Positions 32,974 through 42,167 of a DNA stretch of 64,000 nt are shown piece after piece (the stretch's first letter is position 1; every line of letters begins with the position of its first letter). Position numbers and translations under genes: made by a program. Below the pieces are notes generated by a model, which saw only the letters and a list, made by a program, of their open reading frames with translations, was not told the origin of the DNA and did not search any database. Source of the stretch: Leptodontidium sp. MPI-SDFR-AT-0119. Its lineage: Eukaryota; Ascomycota; Leotiomycetes; Helotiales; Leptodontidiaceae. Where the stretch lies: NCBI GenBank assembly GCA_020726505.1, contig JAHLEZ010000024.1, forward strand, positions 434,001-498,000, given 5' to 3'.

Positions 32974-35900
32974 TAGACACCGCTGTCAAGATTATATCTA
33001 TCAACTGCAACATCAACAACAAACCTACAGAGAACGCGCTACAGATAGCTGTAGAGTGCAAAGCAGACATAATCTTGATTCAAGAGCCATGGTTCGGCAG
33101 AGAGAGAGTCAGAAACGAATGGACGAACCTCAGCTCTACCGGCCACCCAGGCTACACGCAAATCCTCCCAAACTACGATACCAACCATCGCCCAAGAACG
33201 TTGACATACGTCTCCAAAACGTTTTCTCCTTCCGTCAACCTTGCCACCGACTCGCCTAATGACACAGACATTCAAGTATTAGACGTGACAGAAGGCTCTA
33301 ACAAACTCCAAATCATCAACATATACAACCAAAGAGACCAAGGAGAATCAAATCAACGCACCTTCCAGAGATGCCTCAAGAACCGCCAATTACACCCACA
33401 CACAATCTTAGCAGGAGACTTCAACACACACCACCCATGGTGGAACCCACTCATCGGAAACCCTAGCAAAGAAGCTGAAGACCTCGTGGAATGGCTAGAA
33501 GGGAACAACTTAAGCTTGCTAAATAAGCCTGGGAGAATCACCTTCATCAGAGAAAACGTCACTCCTTCAGTACTAGACTTAGCCTTCTCCTCTCCATTAG
33601 TCTCTGAGAGATGCGATAACTTCAAACTCAACGCCGAGCTTGCCTCTGACCATATTGGTCTCCAAATCAACATCACTGCCAAGGACGACGACACAGTAGG
33701 AAACCCTGCCTTACAGGCTAGGTATAACATCAAAAAGGCGGATTGGGAGCTCTTTCAGAGAGAACTCATATATATCACAACTCAAACAAGAGACCTCCAC
33801 AACCCAGATTTCGGCCCACACCTTATTACAATAAGCAACGCTCGGTCAATCGTCAGAGAGGACAACACCACACTCACGGAGCTCTTGGACAGCACAGCAG
33901 AGGCATTAACCGACGCTATAAGCAAAGCCGCCAAAATCGCCATCCCCCTGATCAAGCCAAGCGCTCATGCAAAAGCGTGGTGGACGCCAAAGCTCACCGA
34001 ACTACGCAAAGACATGTCGGCAAAACACAGACACGTGACAGCAGAAGACCACTCTACCACAGCCGCATGGTGCTCAGCTAGAAACACATATTTCACGGCA
34101 GTTAAGCAAGCCAAAACAGACCACTGGAACCAATTTCTAGAGAAGGAAGACCCCCGCTCCATCTTTACAGCCATGAAATACACCAAGGGAAACCTTGTAC
34201 GCCGTATTCCACACATCAAAAACAGACAAAATCAACTACAAACCACATTCCAAGGCAAATGCGACGCCTTTAAGCAAGCCCTGTTTCCTCTACCACCGGA
34301 CGCAGAAGAACCGGAATGGGAGAACTACACAGGAAACGGCACGAGATGGGAATGGCCAAGACTTACTGTAGAAGAGCTCAAGACTGTATGTTCAGCTAAA
34401 GTCAAATCCAAATCACCAGGACCGGACGGCATTACCCAGGATATTATCACACACGCCTACGAAGCTATCCCAGACACATTCTATAACGTATACTCTGTCC
34501 TTATTAACCTCGGATACCATCCAAAGAGCTGGAAACAAGCAACCGGAGCTATCCTCCAGAAGCCAAACAAAGAGGACTACGCAATTCCCAAATCATACCG
34601 AATCATAACGCTACTTAACTGCCTTGGAAAAGTAGCCGAACGAATCATAGCGCACAGACTGAGCTATTGGGCAGAAACAACGAACCTCTTACACAAGTCT
34701 CAAATGGGTGGAAGACTCAAAAAATCAGCAATCGACGCTGCTCTCTTGTTGACCAACGAGGTCGAACGGAACAAAAAGACAGGGTGGAAGTCGTCTACTC
34801 TCTTCATGGACGTAAAGGGGGCATACGACCACGTGGCAAGACACAGACTATACCGCATCTTACAAGAGCTAGACTTCCCTCTCTACATAATCGCCTGGAT
34901 TGCATCTTTCTTAATCGACAGACAACTGAGACTAGCCTTTGACGGACAAATCCAAAGCTTCGCGGCCATTAAATCAGGGGTCCCGCAAGGAAGCCCTGTC
35001 TCTCCAATCCTATTCTTGATCTATATCAGAGACTTATTCAAATCCACAGGCGTCACGTGGATCTCGTACGTAGACGACGTCTCAATCACTACAGCCTCTC
35101 CATCAATCAAAAAGAACGTCAGGCGACTAGAACAAGAAGCAAGGAAGATCTTCCAACTTGCTGAACACAACCAAATCGCATTCGACCTCGCAAAAACAGA
35201 GCTCTTGCACTGGAACACATCACATGACGCCCTCTCAGCTTCCATTAAGCTCCCAAACAATGAGACAATCATGCCCAAAAGCTCTGTTAAATGGCTAGGC
35301 ATATACTTCGACCCGTCGCTCTCCTTTAAACACCACGTAGCAACAAAAGTAGCAAAAGCCAGAGGAGCATTCCACAGGATGGCCAGACTAGCTAACATAG
35401 GCAAAGGCCTAACTCCCTTCGCTCTGAGACAACTATATACAGCATGCGTTACGAGTATTGCAGACTACGGATCCGTGATCTGGTGGAGAGGTCAACAACA
35501 ATTCATCAAGCTCTTACAAAGCCTGCAGAACATGGCGATCAGGAAAATCCTAGGAGTGTTTCGTACAGCACCAATACTACCAATGGAAGTAGAAGCAGCT
35601 ACCCCACCTCCCAAAATCCGCTTAAACCATAGCAACAGAATGTACGCCTTTCGTATGCTCAAACTGTCACCTGACCACCCAATCAACAAAGCTACACAAG
35701 CGATTGTAGCGCCGGTAGAGCCCCCTCCTAGAGAGAAAACAAAAGCGCCCTTACAACTTAAGCGCATCTATGATTCCATACGGCACCTGTACGACAATAA
35801 CTCTTTGGAAAAACTCTCCCACCATCACTTCCCTCCGTGGAAGCGGCAAACCTACTTTAACGTAGAGATCAGCAAGCTCCCAAAGGAAGAAGAGGCCAAA

Positions 35901-36935
35901 GTACATGAGGAACGTACCCTGAACAACCCCGCAAAGGATATATTTGTATATACCGACGCTTCACAGACTACCGAGAGAACAACTACTGGAATAGGTGTCG
36001 GACTGGTCGTACTCGTACCTCCTTCTACACTTATTCAACATCAAAAAACCCACAACCTAGGCAAAGATCAACTGGTTTACAACGGAGAGCTCGAAGGCGT
36101 CACGCAAGCCGTTGAATACGCAAACAGAACTGCCAAACCAGGCCTCACTTTCAACATATACTCAGACAACCAAGCCGGCCTCTGGCGGCTCAAAACACCG
36201 TCCGACAACCCCGGCCAGAGCTGCCAAATCAGAGCTATTAGCGCAGCAAAACAAGCGACAGCAAAAGGCGCAAAAATCAACCTGAAATGGGTTCCAGGCC
36301 ATGCAGACATCAACGGCAACGACAAAGCTGACGAACTGGCAAAGCTAGCCACCTCCCAACATCCAAACTCACACGACACGAGCTTCGCCATGCTGGGGAT
36401 GAAAATCAAAGGCATGAGATCAACGGAATGGAAGCAAGCCATAGCTACGGACCGCAGAAGTAGCCTTTTGTACAACAACTCACACTCCTACCGCAAGATC
36501 TTCCCATGGAGCATATCAGGCAAGCTCAGAATAACCCCCGGTACTCCGCGAGAGATTGCCAGCGCCTTCTACCAGCTCAAAATCGGCCACGGCTACATCA
36601 AATCATACCTCCACAAGCTCGGCCATGCGTCCAACGACAGGTGCAGATGCGGTGCGAAAGAGACTGCTGAACACCTACTACTCAGCTGCCCAGAAACGGG
36701 TCTAGCCAGGAAGTACGTAAGAGACACCTTACGGCTCAAAACGCCCCTCTCTCAACGAATTCTCATGCATACAACGAAAGGAATCGCTGCCACAGTTGAA
36801 TTCCTAAAGACCACGAAGGTAGCCACGAGAGCGTGGCACCTGGGGAGGGGGGAAGAAGTAGAGGAGGAGGAGGAGGAGGAGGAGGAGGAGGAGGAGGAGG
36901 AGGAGGAGGAGGAGGAGGAGGAGGATGGCGACTAG
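32970..36935 (+). CDS. LINE ORF2, endonuclease-reverse transcriptase-RNase H, 1321 aa
   Basis: Replication enzyme of the element, cutting target DNA and priming reverse transcription there. I chose ATG 32970 because it forms an ATGA overlap with the ORF1 stop; the frame is open slightly upstream (32934) as well. Domains: APE-type endonuclease (SINCNINN, LIQEPWF, AGDFNTHHPWW with D150, and SDH with D227-H228); reverse transcriptase (KSKSPGPDGI, TLFMDVKGAYDHV, SGVPQGSPVSPILFL, YVDD at 700-703); RNase H (VYTDAS D996, E1040 in YNGELEG, YSDN D1066, NGNDKADELAK D1121); and a late Cys/His motif CRCGAKETAEHLLLSC. The C-terminus is an acidic run encoded by 21 GAG triplets. All catalytic residues I can check are present. 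Confidence 0.93.
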   Translation: MIDTAVKIISINCNINNKPTENALQIAVECKADIILIQEPWFGRERVRNEWTNLSSTGHPGYTQILPNYDTNHRPRTLTYVSKTFSPSVNLATDSPNDTDIQVLDVTEGSNKLQIINIYNQRDQGESNQRTFQRCLKNRQLHPHTILAGDFNTHHPWWNPLIGNPSKEAEDLVEWLEGNNLSLLNKPGRITFIRENVTPSVLDLAFSSPLVSERCDNFKLNAELASDHIGLQINITAKDDDTVGNPALQARYNIKKADWELFQRELIYITTQTRDLHNPDFGPHLITISNARSIVREDNTTLTELLDSTAEALTDAISKAAKIAIPLIKPSAHAKAWWTPKLTELRKDMSAKHRHVTAEDHSTTAAWCSARNTYFTAVKQAKTDHWNQFLEKEDPRSIFTAMKYTKGNLVRRIPHIKNRQNQLQTTFQGKCDAFKQALFPLPPDAEEPEWENYTGNGTRWEWPRLTVEELKTVCSAKVKSKSPGPDGITQDIITHAYEAIPDTFYNVYSVLINLGYHPKSWKQATGAILQKPNKEDYAIPKSYRIITLLNCLGKVAERIIAHRLSYWAETTNLLHKSQMGGRLKKSAIDAALLLTNEVERNKKTGWKSSTLFMDVKGAYDHVARHRLYRILQELDFPLYIIAWIASFLIDRQLRLAFDGQIQSFAAIKSGVPQGSPVSPILFLIYIRDLFKSTGVTWISYVDDVSITTASPSIKKNVRRLEQEARKIFQLAEHNQIAFDLAKTELLHWNTSHDALSASIKLPNNETIMPKSSVKWLGIYFDPSLSFKHHVATKVAKARGAFHRMARLANIGKGLTPFALRQLYTACVTSIADYGSVIWWRGQQQFIKLLQSLQNMAIRKILGVFRTAPILPMEVEAATPPPKIRLNHSNRMYAFRMLKLSPDHPINKATQAIVAPVEPPPREKTKAPLQLKRIYDSIRHLYDNNSLEKLSHHHFPPWKRQTYFNVEISKLPKEEEAKVHEERTLNNPAKDIFVYTDASQTTERTTTGIGVGLVVLVPPSTLIQHQKTHNLGKDQLVYNGELEGVTQAVEYANRTAKPGLTFNIYSDNQAGLWRLKTPSDNPGQSCQIRAISAAKQATAKGAKINLKWVPGHADINGNDKADELAKLATSQHPNSHDTSFAMLGMKIKGMRSTEWKQAIATDRRSSLLYNNSHSYRKIFPWSISGKLRITPGTPREIASAFYQLKIGHGYIKSYLHKLGHASNDRCRCGAKETAEHLLLSCPETGLARKYVRDTLRLKTPLSQRILMHTTKGIAATVEFLKTTKVATRAWHLGRGEEVEEEEEEEEEEEEEEEEEEEEEDGD
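36861..36923 (+). repeat. (GAG)21 microsatellite inside LINE ORF2
   Basis: Twenty-one uninterrupted GAG triplets encode a poly-Glu tail just before the ORF2 stop. Length is likely variable between copies. Confidence 0.9.
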
Positions 36936-37128
36936 TCACATGACTAGAGACTGTTAAAACACCTTTCTTTTGTACAAATAGGGCAAGACCCTCACCAGCG
37001 CTTAGAACACATCAGACAGAGCCCCCAACCCTGTATCACAGCTTTCTTTTGTATTAGAATCAGCTCAAACAGCTAGGGAGAAATCCCGCCATGCTGCATA
37101 GTCATAGACTCACATAGCATGTAAAAAG

Positions 37129-37130
<2 letters not shown>

Positions 37131-37158
<28 letters not shown>
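37131..37158 (+). repeat. (ATA)n tail of the LINE
   Basis: About nine ATA/AAT triplets directly precede the right target-site duplication, forming the 3' tail used in place of poly(A). Confidence 0.85.
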
Positions 37159-37160
<2 letters not shown>

Positions 37161-37181
37161 CACATCACACCCACGATCAAC
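37159..37181 (+). repeat. Target-site duplication, right copy (LINE)
   Basis: An exact match to 31166-31188. Confidence 0.9.
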
Positions 37182-37243
37182 CCCAACCCTTGTGATGCTA
37201 TACTGATTTAGAAGCAGCCCCAAAATGTCTCTACCGACTGGAA

Positions 37244-37603
37244 TCAAACAAGTCTTAGACCAGCCATTATAACTATCAAATCGTCATCCATAGTGACCAG
37301 AGATTTTCTCGCATTCCGCCGGACTTTATAAATCCACATGCCCCTGAGACACACACATTGCAGTCCTCCCGGTATGAAAGTATCAAGTCCTGCAAACTGC
37401 TGCCTGCTTGGTACGAGGCACAAGCAAGGAGGGTTACTCGGATCATTGCCACGGTCATCGTCAAAGCACCGGAACTTATCGCAGGGAATGCATTTGTAGT
37501 AGGGACGATTGGCGTTCTCTTTACGGTTCGACACTCGAGTCACACAACGAACTGTTTGGCTTTGGCAGGATGGACATTCCGGAGCTGTTACAAGTACAAT
37601 CAC
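37244..37603 (-). CDS. GRF-type zinc-finger protein, 119 aa, possibly a fragment
   Basis: On the minus strand ATG 37603 opens 119 codons. The first ~55 contain a GRF-like finger: ECPSCQSQTVRCVTRVSN, then NRPYYKCIPCDKFRCFDDD and PSNPPCLC, i.e. paired Cys residues around an aromatic RPYYKC core. GRF fingers bind nucleic acid in topoisomerase 3 and APE2-like proteins, and also occur alone in small fungal proteins. The C-terminal half (GLQCVCLRGMWIYKVRRNAR) has no domain that I recognise. No stop interrupts the frame. It abuts, head to head and with slight overlap, a dynamin fragment on the other strand, so it may be a rearranged remnant rather than a working gene. Confidence 0.5.
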   Translation of the reverse strand: MIVLVTAPECPSCQSQTVRCVTRVSNRKENANRPYYKCIPCDKFRCFDDDRGNDPSNPPCLCLVPSRQQFAGLDTFIPGGLQCVCLRGMWIYKVRRNARKSLVTMDDDLIVIMAGLRLV

Positions 37604-38257
37604 TATTTCACTGACACCCTACAAAAAGTCCGCAATGAACGTAACAAGGACTACTTTGCGAGGATCTTGCAAGACTTCTTCGGAATTCCTTCTATCAGGA
37701 AGCTTGTTTTCAGCCAGCAAATGGACCTCCGTGTGCTCTTGCCTGCTCTAGTTCAGCGAACCGAACCTGACATGAATCTCTTTGCCTGCTCCGAGGCCTT
37801 AGACTGTATGGAGGCTTACTACAAGGTCTGACTCTCCCACGCTCTCTCTATGCCTCTTCAGCTTTCAAGAACCGTTGACTGATTTGATCTTGTACTTCTA
37901 TAGGTTACTCTAAAGCGTTTTATTGATGACATTACGGTCAAAATTATCGAGGTCAATCTTCTCTCCTTACTTCATGAGATATTTTCACCATTAACCGTTA
38001 CTGCAATGGCCGATGGCCTCGTGACGAGTATTGCTAGTGAATCAGAAGAGAGTCGTGCCCAGCGAGATTAATTTATGAGGCAGCTAGAAGTTCTCAGAAA
38101 TGGATTAGAAATGTCAGATCATTATCTAGTTCGTCTTCCGAGACATAAGTACCACTTTTTGGTACGGTTCCGGAGAGCTCTAAGCCTGTACCGACAGAAG
38201 TGCCCAGGGAGGGTAGGAGATCCTGTAATAGATTTCTTTCCATCACCGGCTAAATGA
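37597..38257 (+). pseudogene. C-terminal (GTPase effector domain) fragment of a dynamin-like GTPase
   Basis: The plus-strand frame reads YFTDTLQKVRNERNKDYFAR, then ACSEALDCMEAYYK. An intron (37826-37903, 78 nt, GT...CTATAG) leads to VTLKRFIDDITVKIIEVNLL and DGLVTSIASESEESRAQRD. This order matches the stalk end and GTPase effector domain of fungal dynamin-family proteins. A TAA then interrupts where Gln is expected (followed by FMRQLEVLRNGLEM), and the frame ends at 38257. The GTPase domain and most of the stalk are missing; sequence homology starts abruptly at 37597, where the minus-strand GRF gene begins. It is therefore a truncated gene fragment brought here by rearrangement or transposition. 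Confidence 0.65.
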
Positions 38258-38310
38258 AAGTCGATGTCGAAGGTCTGAAGTCGTTGTGTTTATAGTCGAT
38301 GCCTATGTAT

Positions 38311-38490
38311 AGATCAAGGGGGCTGTGCTAATAGTACTCTTTAAATGGCGGTTAATTCCGTGTCGGACTCCATTATTAACCTTGAGGCCATCCTCACTAA
38401 ATCTCTAATACTAATAAAGATTAGTACTAGAAAACAATTAGCACAACTCACGTTAGTGCTAAAACACAATTAATACAAATATACTCCTGG
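38311..38490. repeat. Inverted dispersed copy of the 17-bp-period repeat element
   Basis: It begins AGATCAAGGGGGCTGTGCTAA, the complement of the tip at 12113-12132. It contains TTAGTACTAGAAAACAATTAG, TTAGTGCTAAAACACAATTA and similar units that match the minus-strand reading of 11781-12063. It is shorter and more diverged than that copy. Confidence 0.5.
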
Positions 38491-39216
38491 ATCAACGCAA
38501 CGAACCTTACATGCGCAGTCAGCTACCTCAGGTACCTACGTCCTCTCGACATACAAATGTATGCTTCTACAACTACACAACGAGTACCACAACAAGGCAA
38601 GATGTGCTTGGGAACTTACTAGTTTCGATGCCAGTTGCCTACTTCTGCGATACGATGATAGTGTGGGGATTGGTACTAGATGAGATAATCATGCTCGATG
38701 GTGCCGATGACGATATTGCACAACGATGATGCTACTGCTGGGTGCTAATAGTGTAGAATATGCTACCTTTTTGAGATCTTCAATGTTTTTCAAGTATAAA
38801 ACTCATCGGTGAATTGTGCGAATCTCAACGGTGTCAAAATCTTTTTACAGCCCGCTGCCTTCCAAGGACGGTCTGCGTGATGTGCAACCTCGACTTGCTT
38901 TTTGTCCTCGCATATGATGATTATCAAGAGCATGTAGGCCTCGTTAGATACAAGGTGAAAAGGATTGAGAAGCCTAAGGGTATCATTGTCGAAGATTCGT
39001 TGTTGAAAGTGACATACCCCGTGTTGTTATATATGGGTACGCTACAGGCTGTAGCCGATTGACCAAAGTAGGACTACGCTGGGGGTCGGGCCCCTGAAGC
39101 AGTCCGCTCGGCACTCGGTTATAAGGGCCTAGACCCAATAGCTCCAGTGGTTCCGGCGGTAGTTTCAGCGCATGACTGACGTAATTACTTCTAGTGGTCT
39201 TGGCGCCTGAAGGGCC
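38491..39216. other. No supported gene; short open frames only
   Basis: Open frames of 72 codons (38511-38729) and 82 codons (38814-39062) exist on the plus strand but show no domain, no splice support and no promoter. The second has a Cys-rich start (CESQRCQNLF). Confidence 0.3.
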
Positions 39217-39224
39217 TATATATA
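39217..39224 (+). promoter_or_regulatory. TATA box of the intact 2EXR gene
   Basis: TATATATA lies 105 bp before ATG 39322, with a C/A-rich leader between (ACACCTCGACAGTAGCACTC). The RIP-damaged 2EXR gene at 12257 has a TATA box at almost the same distance. Confidence 0.55.
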
Positions 39225-39321
39225 CGGCGTTCGTAGCACCTCTAGATCGGCAAGCAATTCAAGCACTTTCCACTGCAAACGACACTTCTACACCTCGACA
39301 GTAGCACTCTACTCTGGCAAA

Positions 39322-39966
39322 ATGGCATCAGAACCTGCGTTTACCTGCTTTCCGAACCTCCCCGTTGAAATCCAAATCAAGATCTGGCACCATTCTCTCC
39401 TAGGACCTCGTATCATTCAGGTAGCTCGCCGCGATGGTGGCGATAGGTCATTCAGCTTTAATGGTGCTCAGCCTCCGGCAGCCCTTCACACCTGCCAAAC
39501 TTCTCGAGAAGTAGCTTGCTCTGTTTTCAAGACTGCGTTTGCCCTCGAAAATTCAAGGCCGAACGAACCCCTACCACCTATATACATCGATTTCGCTCAC
39601 GACACCATTTTTCTTACTACACCTTGCAGTGTTTGGGACGCCCCATATGAAGCACTGGCTGAGGCATTCCCTGATGCCCAAAAGATCCAGTCGCTAGCCG
39701 TTGTAGTTTCTCCATCCTGCGATATCGAGACGGCGGTTATGTCTATTATGAAACCTTACTTTACTCTCGAGAAATATCTTGGTGGAGATCTTCGGGGAAA
39801 AGTTGAGTCAGACCTCAGAGAACTCGTCTTTATCGTCGGAAACCAGTCTAGTCTACTATACGATTCTGAGTATCTAGAAAACGTCAGGTTTTCTGAGCCA
39901 GAAGCTACACCACAGTTGCCCTGGCAGGCATGGGGAGATATATGGGGAGATGTGGAGGATTTTTAG
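39322..39966 (+). CDS. 2EXR-domain protein, 214 aa, intact
   Basis: A single exon from ATG 39322 (CAAAATGGC context) to TAG 39964-39966. The N-terminal part has the 2EXR pattern: FTCFPNLPVEIQIKIWHHSL, PRIIQV, ALHTCQTSREVACSVFKTAF, then IDFAHDTIFLTT. The C-terminus (FPDAQKIQSLAVVVSP, VESDLRELVFIVGNQSS) resembles the usual family tail and ends acidic and Trp-rich (PWQAWGDIWGDVEDF). Length is within the range of short family members. 2EXR proteins are a large Pezizomycotina-specific group with no assigned biochemical activity. There are no internal stops and a good promoter, so this is the best candidate here for a working non-transposon gene. Its TAG terminator also shows that TAG acts as a stop in this genome. 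Confidence 0.8.
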   Translation: MASEPAFTCFPNLPVEIQIKIWHHSLLGPRIIQVARRDGGDRSFSFNGAQPPAALHTCQTSREVACSVFKTAFALENSRPNEPLPPIYIDFAHDTIFLTTPCSVWDAPYEALAEAFPDAQKIQSLAVVVSPSCDIETAVMSIMKPYFTLEKYLGGDLRGKVESDLRELVFIVGNQSSLLYDSEYLENVRFSEPEATPQLPWQAWGDIWGDVEDF

Positions 39967-41580
39967 GTAAAGGAGCTTTCGGATAGTTAGGAAAGAGGTG
40001 TAGTGCGGTTTAAGGAGGTCAAGATAGTTTGATAGCAGACAATACGAAGGGAATTGTGGTTGTGACTTTGGGCATTGTAGTCGATGCTCAACGTTCTCAT
40101 AGTGAGGGTGCTAGGGCAGCGATCCCTGATTTGCATCTGTCCCGGTCCATCTGCCCCAGGACAATTGGCCGTCTTGGGGACTCTTTAATGTCTATCTGGA
40201 TAAAAGATTTCGTGCTAGCGTCTTTGAAATGAGGATAATCCTTCGTGCACATTCTATGATGTGTCAAGCACAACTGTAGATGGGGGAAGCCATAATAGAA
40301 ATAGACACTTCTACATCTGAATCCATTTGCATTGAGATCCCACTTGTTATTTCAGCCCCTCGGTAATCATGTAAGCTCGATTCTCATGCCCGTCCTCTCA
40401 CCTATCGCGCCCTACCCTTTCCCTTAGATGACGGCTGCTCGCCTGCCCATTCATAAGTTTCGTCGCCATTTGTCGTGAGAGTACTAATTATGCTCTCCAC
40501 TCCAAGTCTAGTACTCGTCTATATCAGCAGGTGCGGTATTGCTTGTGGTTTACAGAACGCCAGCGGTAGTCAAAGCCTGGATTACTTCTTGTGTCTAGTC
40601 CTGGCAGCGTCTTAAGGACTCCTTTGGATACAGCCTCTTCGGTCCATGAAATTGCTTCTTCGGAGGAGGAATGCTGCTGCAAAGCTCTCCGATACGTTCC
40701 CAATCGGTGGCAGCTATCTCCCCTAGAGGTGTAAGATAGTAGTGATTACTACTGGGATATTCCCAATTATCTCCATCAACCTCATCTTATCCTGTCCTGT
40801 GGAATATCAGTAGATTGAAATGTTTGATAGAGAAATTCATCACAGCACAACGTTCGAATGACCACAACCGATCATGGCCAATGGATGAGATCAGACGATA
40901 CTAAACTAACTAGTAAAAGGCAGCGCATTTGGTAAATGCCATAGTTTGTATTTGTAGGTTTGTACATTGTTACGTATATTGCTAAAACTGCTTCGACATA
41001 AGCATGAAAAAACAGTTGACTTTGGATTGAAGGTCTCTACGGCGGACTTCTCAGTGACACTGCCTGATTCTGGGGAATCGGTTTTTATATACGTGTCATC
41101 ACGTGGCCTCTAGCTGGTTTTCGTCGAACCATCCATGCCGCATTTACCACGTTTAAAAACCCAATCTGCGCAAATCAATCCAAGCGCAATATCATAACTG
41201 AATCAAATCATCTGCCACAACCCTGTACTATGAGTTTCGCCCGCCCAACTTCCATATATATCTACGCCGGCTGTTTGCGCAAGTTGCACTTTTTGGAGCT
41301 CCACCAGTATCGACATGTCCAATTCCCCAGGCATTGGCAAGAGCTCAAGCAAATTCGGCCACCGCAGAGTTTCGAGGAACTAGATATGTCGTTACTAACA
41401 GGGCTCTCGCTAATGCCTGGGGAACCGGATGTATCGATGCTGACAATGCAGCACGATCTCCCACACAGTTGCCCAGTAGTGGTGGTTCAGTGTCCGCGGC
41501 GATGTATCGCAAGATCTGTATAGAGATCTCAGCAGGTCTAGGCAGTCGTGTTGCGATGGAATCCACTGTTGTCTTCACAT
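39967..41580. other. 1.6-kb stretch with no convincing gene
   Basis: Plus-strand frames from 41230 (97 codons) and 41334 (153 codons) overlap each other and the minus-strand BTB relic in other frames. None has a domain, so I treat them as unsupported. The rest shows only short broken frames. Confidence 0.3.
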
Positions 41581-41648
41581 TCTGCCAGATGTTCGCGTGG
41601 TCGAAACTTTGGGCTAACCATAGAGTACGCGCGACGTTGGAATTCGCC

Positions 41649-42085
41649 CTAAAATTTCTGCGTAGGGTGTTTTATGGCTGCATTGTCCACAGGATTCTTC
41701 AAGCTCATCGAAACCAGGAACTTGGAACCGCCCTTCTTCTTATTCTTGGAAGTCGCAAAGGTATCTTCCGCATAATATCTCGCAGGTGTAAGTGACTCTC
41801 CTATATCGAAGTTAGAGCTAACGAGCACAGCCTGCTGTTGTGCTAGTATATTGTCCCCCATGTAGGCATATTCGCAGAACATAACAAAGGCTTGTTCTCG
41901 ATTTCCTCTAGCAGCGCAGCACTATCTATTGCCTCGCGCATAGAACCGTTCATCAGCGCAGCAAGCGGTACTAAGACAGTTTCCACAACAGTAGCATGGA
42001 TCGTGAACAGCTTACGGTCAGGGCCATTTGGGCCTGCGAGGATTTGGAATATACGAAACGGAGCAATGAGAAAGGAGAACTAATA
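41649..42085 (-). pseudogene. BTB/POZ-domain protein, frameshifted
   Basis: On the minus strand the frame reads FQILAGPNGPDRKLFTIHAT, VVETVLVPLAALMNGSMREA and SAALLEEIEN. Then, after a one-base shift near 41897, it reads AFVMFCEYAYMGDNILAQQQ and ends with a Lys-rich tail at 41649. This is the fungal BTB pattern: F-x-V-H-x-x-V-V, a PL-x-x-LM-x-G-x-M-x-EA helix, and F-x-x-F-x-x-YAY-x-GD. BTB domains mediate dimerisation and often recruit cullin-3. The frameshift, and a TAG where Trp or Gln could stand just after the tail, indicate inactivation, although a single-base assembly error cannot be excluded. The N-terminal start is not resolved. Confidence 0.6.
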
Positions 42086-42167
42086 AACGATCACAGGACT
42101 GTAACTAAATAAACTGCATAGACTGAGACAAATAGTTGCCAAAGATATACTAGACAAGGCTTCTCCT

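Larger units (their letters stand above)
31189..37158 (+). mobile_element. Full-length non-LTR retrotransposon (LINE, Tad/I-like), apparently intact
   Basis: A 5.97-kb insertion is flanked by an exact 23-bp target-site duplication. It contains a ~250-bp 5' leader, two overlapping intact ORFs (gag-like, then endonuclease-reverse transcriptase-RNase H), a ~220-bp 3' UTR, and a tail of about nine ATA/AAT triplets rather than poly(A). Domain order and RNase H fit fungal Tad1-type or I-type clades. There is no in-frame stop and no obvious CpA depletion, so it is probably a recent insertion that escaped or post-dates RIP. The length suggests no 5' truncation. Confidence 0.92.

Noticed and set aside
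31965..36478. Several minus-strand open frames of 80-130 codons within the LINE.
   Set aside because: They are antisense to intact ORF1 and ORF2 domains and show no domain of their own.
37358..37590. The first ~80 codons of the plus-strand frame that leads into the dynamin fragment, as part of that protein.
   Set aside because: This part is the complement of the GRF zinc-finger sequence and has no dynamin character; similarity begins only near 37,597.
41230..41795. Two overlapping plus-strand open frames (97 and 153 codons).
   Set aside because: They overlap each other, have no domain, and partly overlap the better supported minus-strand BTB frame.
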